DNA of 64,000 bases from Carettochelys insculpta (Eukaryota; Chordata; Testudines; Carettochelyidae), in NCBI RefSeq assembly GCF_033958435.1, contig NC_134167.1, forward strand, positions 9,258,001 through 9,322,000. Direction: 5' to 3'. Position 1 is the stretch's first letter, and each line of letters begins with the position of its first letter. The translations under genes were made by a program, and so were the position numbers. The notes beneath the pieces are model-generated. The model saw only the letters and a program-made list of their open reading frames with translations, did no database searches and was not told the origin of the DNA. Below, in pieces: positions 58,245 through 64,000 of this stretch.

Positions 58245-58504
58245 ACACATTAGACAATACAACAGTAAGAAATTATTAAATACTGTTATGAGCAAATATG
58301 ATTGTTTGACCCTATTGTGAGTTACAGCCTCTATTCCTATTGTACTTTTAAAAAATTCTTACACTTCTTAATAGATAAATATTAAGTTTACTAAATTTTC
58401 TGCCAGTGGAAAAAATGGAATTTAATCAAAATCAGAGGAGGGAGCTGTGTAATCCAGCTAAGCAACCATTTTATCAGTATGTGTTCACTTTTCAACTCTC
58501 TCTC

Positions 58505-59640
58505 TCAGGTAAGGGTTCACACCAAGGGGATATGGGCCTGTACCACAGAGACTGTGCCATGGGGGAAAGGAACATGCCATACAATGTACCACAGACAGAG
58601 GGAGATTGTGCCATTGAGATGTGCCACAGCTGGAAAAGGCCATGCCCTAGACCTTGCCATGGGGAGGGCAGGGATTGCCCCACACCATACCATGGGGTGG
58701 GCAAGGTATATCATGGGGACAAAGGACCATGCCACCAGGAAAGAGAAACTGCAACAGTGAGATGTGCCACAGGTGGAAAAGGTCATGGCATTGGGGGGAG
58801 GACATACCACAGATCTAGCCATGGGGAGAAAGGACCACGTCATGGACAGGGAAAAATTGTGCCACTGAGATGTGCCACCAGAGGGAAGGGCCAGGCCAAA
58901 AACCGAGTCACCAACCGTACCGTAGGAAGGGCCGAGCATGCCACACACCATACCATTGGGAGGGCTGAATGTGCCCACAGATTGTACCATGGGGAGGGCA
59001 AGGTGTTTCATGGGGACAAAGAACCATGCCATAGACCATACCACCAGGAAGGAGTAACTGCACCATGGAGATGTGTCACAGATGGAAAAGGTCATGGCAT
59101 GGGGAGCGGAGGGCATACCACAGACCTAGTCATGGGCAGAAAGGACCATGCCATGGATAGGGAAAAATTGTGCCATTGAAATGTGCCACCAGAGGGATGG
59201 GCCATGCCAAAATGTGTGCCAAAGACTGTACCATGGGAAGGGCCATGCCCAAAAACATGCCCCAGACCGTACCATGCGGAGGGGGAGACGTGACATAGAT
59301 CCTGCCATGCGTGTGGGGGGGTCATGCCACAGACTCTACCATGGGGAGAGCCACGTGTGCTGGGAGCGCGGACGTGACATAGGTCCTGCCATGTATGGGG
59401 GGGTGCGTCCCACAGACTGTGCCACCAGGGAGGGGGAGGCGTGCCACAGACCGTGCTGTGGGGCGGTACCACTGACTATGCCGTTGGAAGGGGGTGCCAC
59501 AGATAGCGTCACGGGGAGAGGGGCAGCACCACGACTGTCCCATAGGAGGCTGTTCCACGGGAAAGGGGTCCGTGCCCCAGTCCGTAAGGGGGGAGCCCCC
59601 GTACCTTTCACCGTGCCACGGCAAGACGCTGTGCCGGTGG
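58505..59640. repeat. Degenerate minisatellite upstream of GOLGA7, with ~300-bp higher-order repeat
   Basis: Built of many diverged units of roughly 25-45 bp containing GTGCCACAG, CCATGGGGAGGG and AAAGGACCATGCC. A longer period is visible: TCATGGGGAC at 58711 recurs at 59008 (297 bp) and GAAAAATTGTGCCA at 58851 recurs at 59162 (311 bp), with collinear sequence between. The repeat gives open frames on both strands by low stop content; their product is a His/Cys/Gly-rich repeat with no known domain. The right end becomes more CpG-rich as it approaches the promoter. Confidence 0.88.
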
Positions 59641-59679
59641 GTGTAGCCTGAGGCGCCATAGGAACCCTACTGACCCGTA

Positions 59680-59861
59680 CAGAGCTGCACGGCGAAGCCA
59701 GCCCCTCAACAGCACAGACGCAGCCGCACGCGCACAGCAGCCCAACCGCCGCGCCCACAGGGTTTCCGAGGAGCGGCGCATGCGCAGGGGTGCTCTACGT
59801 GGTGTTGCTCTCTTACGGCTCTTCGCGCCACTGGGGATGTGCTTTTACGGCAGTCGTAAGT
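59680..59861 (+). promoter_or_regulatory. GOLGA7: GOLGA7 CpG-rich promoter and probable noncoding exon 1
   Basis: CpG density rises sharply here. GCGCATGCGC at 59776-59785 is a perfect palindrome of the NRF1 type, a frequent site in housekeeping CpG promoters. A consensus donor GTAAGT at 59856-59861 would end a noncoding first exon that joins the acceptor at 60536-60537. No TATA box. The start site is inferred, probably between the NRF1 motif and the donor. Confidence 0.7.
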
Positions 59862-60537
59862 GAGGGAGCGCGACGGCTGGAGGACTGGAGGAAGCAGGGG
59901 GCCTGGTTTTGGCAGTAAGGGCGGGGGACCTCTGGACAGACAGCCCCGGGGCTTTTATGGGGAGAGGGCTGGGACTGGGATGTCAGGAAGAGCTTTGAAG
60001 TCGGGGTGGGGCAGGTGAGGCAGGAGAAGTGAGGAAGGAGCTGGGGAGGGGTGTGTCGGCGGAGGGGGGTTGGAGCTGGGGGAGGGGGTGTGAAGCTTGG
60101 ACTGGGAGGGGTTGGCAGTTGGGGTAGGGGCGGGGCATGGAATTGGGACAGGGAAGCTAGGGGCGGGCTACGCAGGGTGGGTTGGTCGGGGTTGGAGTTT
60201 GGAATGGGGGTGTGGATCTGTGGGGGTGGGGAGTCCTGAAGAGGAAATGAGTTCCTGGAGTTCTAGTTCCACAGTGGAAGAAAGAAGTGGATGTGGGGGG
60301 TGGGGGGCCTACGGGCATGAGAGAGGAGAATTTTGGACCGGTTTCAAGCTGCCAGAGGTGGTTTCATTGAAACTATCAAAACAGCTGTTCTGCTGAGGGG
60401 TAAGGCAAACTCTGCCTAGGAGACTCATTCCCTTGAAGAGGACTGCAAGTGTGAGGGAAGTTTAGTATATTTCTGAGTTTTAGGGTGACTCTGGTGATGG
60501 TCATGTAATGTGTTGGATCCCTTGTTTCTTTTCCCAG
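59862..60537 (+). other. Probable GOLGA7 intron 1
   Basis: Lies between the GTAAGT donor at 59856 and the acceptor TTTCTTTTCCCAG ending 60537. Its first half is a cluster of G-runs on the plus strand. Confidence 0.65.
60003..60308 (+). other. G-tract cluster with G-quadruplex potential
   Basis: Repeated runs such as GGGGTGGGG (60003), GGGGGAGGGGG (about 60078), GGGAGGGG (about 60104) and GGGGTAGGGGCGGGG (60121-60135), with more runs up to 60308. All lie on the plus (non-template) strand just downstream of the inferred start. Confidence 0.75.
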
Positions 60538-60559
60538 AACAGCCAGTTCTAGCTGTGCG

Positions 60560-60670
60560 ATGAGGCCGCAGCAAGCACCTGTTTCTGGTAAAGTCTTTGT
60601 TCAGCGAGACTACAGTAGCGGCACCAGGTGCCAGTTCCAGACCAAATTCCCTCCGGAGCTAGAAAACAGG
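60560..60670 (+). CDS. GOLGA7: GOLGA7 first coding exon (golgin subfamily A member 7)
   Basis: GOLGA7 (GCP16) is a small palmitoylated Golgi-membrane protein that forms the active palmitoyltransferase complex with ZDHHC9, which acts on Ras proteins. The exon runs from acceptor CAG at 60535-60537 through a short 5'UTR to ATG 60560 and ends at AGG|GTAAAA (60670/60671): 37 codons, phase 0. The peptide starts [13 protein letters not shown] and contains [17 protein letters not shown], which agrees with the N-terminus of vertebrate GOLGA7 as I recall it, apart from conservative changes (Val14, Pro32). Usual length is near 137 residues; the remaining exons, with the palmitoylated cysteines, lie beyond the window. 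It is transcribed away from SFRP1. Confidence 0.95.
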
Positions 60671-61463
60671 GTAAAACCTTTGTTTTAATTTATCTGGGTT
60701 TGTGTGAAGGACGAGATCAAGAAAGGTCTGAACTAGCTGCATGTGGGTAACCTGAGAGCATACCTGTTGTGCCCGTCTCCATACATCCTATGCCCGAAAA
60801 GGAGAATATGAAGAGATGCACTCAGTATGAGTCCCCTATTGTTTATAGCCAACACCATGTGAGTGTTTTTCAGCCAGCTAAGGTGGCACCTTCCAACATG
60901 CTTAAAAATGTATCTTGGATCGTTATATATCCGTTTGAATAGTTAGGTGTGGGGTGATCAAGTAAATGGTAGGGAGTCAAGATTGATTGATTATTTTAAT
61001 ATTATGTTTCCTAGTTCAGTGGCTTATAAGGATAATCTTTGGGAAATCACTTTAGTGTTTCTGCCTCAGTTCTGAAATCTGTAAATCTGTTCCTGTGTAA
61101 CTCAATCATATTGTCATGTTTAAAGGAACACTACCAGCTGGAAATCTAGCCAATTCAAAAAGAGTTAAAGGTAGTCTCTAGTATAATACCACACTTGAAA
61201 TCTACTGCCCACTTTTACAGTTTCACATCATTTTCTAAAATGAGCTAAGAGGCATAATAGAAGGAAATATAGTTTAGTCTGCTCTCTTCCAGTTGTGGTG
61301 ACTTGGCTTGATGCAGGTAACCAGAATAGCTTTTTAAAAAAAAAAAGGCAAAATGGGTTTAATTTGACACTCTCTTAAAAAATTGTTCTGCTAAAGATTT
61401 AAGCATCTTGAATAAGGCATTTAGAAAACTAACGGAGTGTGTGTGTGTATATATATATGTATA

Positions 61464-61500
<37 letters not shown>

Positions 61501-64000
61501 CACACACACACACACACACACACAAAATTAATGGTCAATCTTAAGCTGCCTCTGGTCATTCAGTGGGTAGCACTGCTTTGTCTGGTAGATGACATTTTGC
61601 CAGGAGTTCATCAACCAAGGCATCTGCTTGGAAGAAACTTGACACTATGGGAATTGTAAGATGAATTCCATCTTTTATTTTTGGTTAATAGGATTATGGT
61701 TTAAATATTAAACACAAAACAAAACACAAATAAAACACAAATAAAAAATAGAGCCTGTCTTCCAACCCACAGTAATCTGAATTCAGGAACTACATTTGCT
61801 ATGGTTTTACCTGAGTAAGACTGTCACAGTGGCAGCTTTTTAATTACTATTTTTTAACACGTTGACTAAATATAGTGATGGGTTCTTCTTTTACATCCCT
61901 TTTATGCAAAATGGGGCTAATAGTACTTACCACCTCATAAAGGTGTTTTGAGATTTATGGATACAAAATTCTTGGTTGCTATTGTTTGTTGTGATTTGGC
62001 TTTTACATTACTTGGTACAGGTATCTGTATTAATATACAGCCCAGTTAATCTCACTCTTAGTATATCCTGAACTGGATTCCTCACTGTTTTGTTGGATAA
62101 CAGTTACTTTCTGTAATCTCTACCCTTGACTTTGGGGAAAATGTTTTTGTTTACATACAAACAAAACTATAGAAAGAGTGCTTAGTTTCTGTGTTGTACA
62201 TCTGTGTATTTCTCATGCACAACATAGGGGAGTGCATGATGTCATCTGGGGTGCGTTATGTCTTAATAGAAAACTGTCAGAAAGATGTAGGTATAGTAGT
62301 GAATACACTCTTGCCATCCTAGTGGCTTGACTGATGGGGTTGACTCCCTGGTTTTAGCCTGGGATTGTGAGAGAATTTCAGAGATGAGGTGGTACTTTGT
62401 CACTGAGTAAAAAGGATGTGGACAAGGCTACATGAGAGCAATCAAAAGCTTCCATTATCATGATTTATTTTGGGAATGTAGCTGGTCAATATCCGAAGAG
62501 GGCAAAAGTGGCACCTCATGAGCTAGATAAAATAGATGAAAAGTCTACAGTCTTGTCCAGATCAGGAGTTTTAAGGAGGTAAATCGATACATTTCTCAGA
62601 GATGTGAGTGTAGAAGTTTTGACTATGGGGCCCATGATGTTTATAAATGAAGTTCTCATATAAAATCCAGTATATTTTTAAATATTAGTAAACTGATCCT
62701 TTTAGCTCTCAGAAGTTACTTTATAAAGAAGTGGCTTGTGTCTGCATTTGTCTGCTTTTAACTCAGTTGAAAAGGGATAGATTCTTCATCTGGATATCAT
62801 TCTTGCCACCTGGTTGGTATCATTTCCTGTTCAGCCTTTAAAATCAGAATGATCAATAAACCTACAGTTCATACCAACCATAAACAAACAAAAAATTGGA
62901 ATTGGGTGTATGTGTTCGTGGAGTCCTCTTGGTGTGAGAGGGATCCTTTCGTAAAGCAACTAAACCTACCTAACTCTCAGTCTCTGTACACCATAAAGCA
63001 GTGGTGGGCAACCTGCATCCGGGAGTGGCAAGCCACAGCTGCTGCCTGTTGCTGGGTTCCATGCCTGTGGATGCTCAACATCAGAAAAATGTCTCGTGGT
63101 CTGCTAGCAGATTACCCTGATGGGCTGTATGTGGTCAGCTGTAAAGTCTTTGTTGTTAACACTGACTTTGTGCATGCTGGGGATGGCTGAAACATTGAAT
63201 AAGAAGCAGTGTATTAAAACTCATGTATTTATCATAATGCAGGCCAAGGGCTAGATCGAACATCAGTTGTGTACCCAGCTGTTTGGTGCACTACAATCAG
63301 AGGTGTGAGCATGCTGAAGTATATCAACTGATGCCCCATGGTATTTGTGTGAATGGCTTGGTTTATTTCATATAAAAGCAAAGTGAAATTAAACTATTGG
63401 TTTAATTTTTCCAAAAACAACCGATACCTTTCCTACAGTCAGTCTGCTAATTTTATTCACTTGAAACCTGTTCTGGATGTGCCAAGAAAGCAGGATTGTT
63501 CCCTCTATATCCTGGGAGCTATTGTTTTTTCTGCAATGGGCAATTCTGCAGAGAAATCATCTGTTAGTTGTCTTAACTTTAGAAAACCTGAGTTTTGTGG
63601 GTTTTAGCACTACAAGGAGCATATCAAAAGCCTATTTGTTTTTGATAAAGTAGAAATTATGTTCCTTTGTTTAAATTTTGATATGTCCACTGTGTTTTTT
63701 TGTTGTTTTTGACTGTTTAGAAGACATATGTTTTTTTCCTCTTTGTAATCTTGAGGAAAAGTATCCTTTGTAACAGTAATAACAACTGCGTCCGTTATGT
63801 CAGTGAAAAAGAGAGCATGTATTGTTGTGCAGTAGTGTCTACCACATTCTTCTCTGATGATTACAACACTGTTCTGCTGAGCCTGCACTTCAGTGGCTTA
63901 ACAAGTGTTTTTCTTTCATTTTGTTACTGTCCATTGCAATGTTTTATTAAGCTACAAAATAACTCCTACTTGGCTAATTGTGCTTGTCTTCTGTAACTGG
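60671..64000 (+). other. GOLGA7 intron following the first coding exon (partial)
   Basis: Starts with the GTAAAA donor. I looked for the next GOLGA7 exon in all frames to the window end and did not find it. No recognisable mobile element was identified; a TG/CA microsatellite lies at 61436. The short open frames are not supported as genes. Confidence 0.75.
61436..61523. repeat. (TG)n(TA)n(TG)n(CA)n compound microsatellite
   Basis: TG run, a TATATATA segment, a second long TG run, TATA, then a CA run. The last TG and CA runs are reverse complements and could fold into a hairpin. Confidence 0.95.

Noticed and set aside
58406..59651. Long open frames on both strands encoding His/Cys/Gly-rich repeats
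   Set aside because: They coincide exactly with the degenerate minisatellite, occur in several frames at once, and have no recognisable domain; low stop density explains them.
61359..61659. Frames encoding alternating Cys-Val and His-Thr
   Set aside because: Translation of the TG/CA microsatellite.
60671..64000. Second coding exon of GOLGA7
   Set aside because: No segment encoding the expected continuation was found; it presumably lies beyond the right edge.
1..64000. CRISPR arrays, operons or other prokaryotic systems
   Set aside because: Split exons with consensus splice sites, LINEs and vertebrate genes show nuclear animal DNA; no regular spacer array was seen.

Overview
This window looks like a piece of a non-avian reptile genome, most probably a turtle, with a crocodilian as the second choice. 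The reasons are two vertebrate genes with single-exon pieces inside the window, a CR1 LINE with a long open reading frame, and many short Penelope-like (PLE) insertions of a type common in turtles. The assignment is inference: no clade-specific tRNA-SINE was seen, and no search was run.

Layout: the left edge holds exon 1 of SFRP1 (minus strand, ATG at 907, splice donor at 363). The right edge holds the first coding exon of GOLGA7 (plus strand, ATG at 60560, donor at 60671) behind a CpG-rich promoter and probable noncoding first exon near 59680-59861. The two genes are divergent, with about 59 kb between them. From memory, SFRP1 and GOLGA7 are also neighbours in human, which supports both identifications. 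The remaining exons of both genes lie outside the window.

The intergenic space has no convincing third protein gene. It is filled with mobile-element copies: ten short PLE copies with target-site duplications (most are fold-back palindromes), one larger PLE fragment with a GIY-YIG endonuclease reading frame (about 20411-21244), a CR1 with an intact reverse transcriptase frame (about 29810-32131), older antisense and sense CR1/L3 LINE pieces (25248, 26150, 45395, 57180), several hAT-type elements with 8-bp duplications, two mariner-like elements with TA duplications (one carrying a nested insertion), and MITE-like elements beginning with a GTCTACACT-type terminus.

The most interesting structures are: hammerhead-ribozyme-like cores in the fold-back PLEs; one PLE whose two arms are separated by an inverted copy of DNA lying 270 bp downstream; a 1.1-kb degenerate minisatellite with a ~300-bp higher-order repeat just upstream of the GOLGA7 promoter; a dense G-tract cluster just inside GOLGA7 intron 1; and a perfect inverted pair of DR1-type nuclear-receptor motifs at 51522-51577. 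None proves a new system; the PLE fold-back/ribozyme set comes closest to one.
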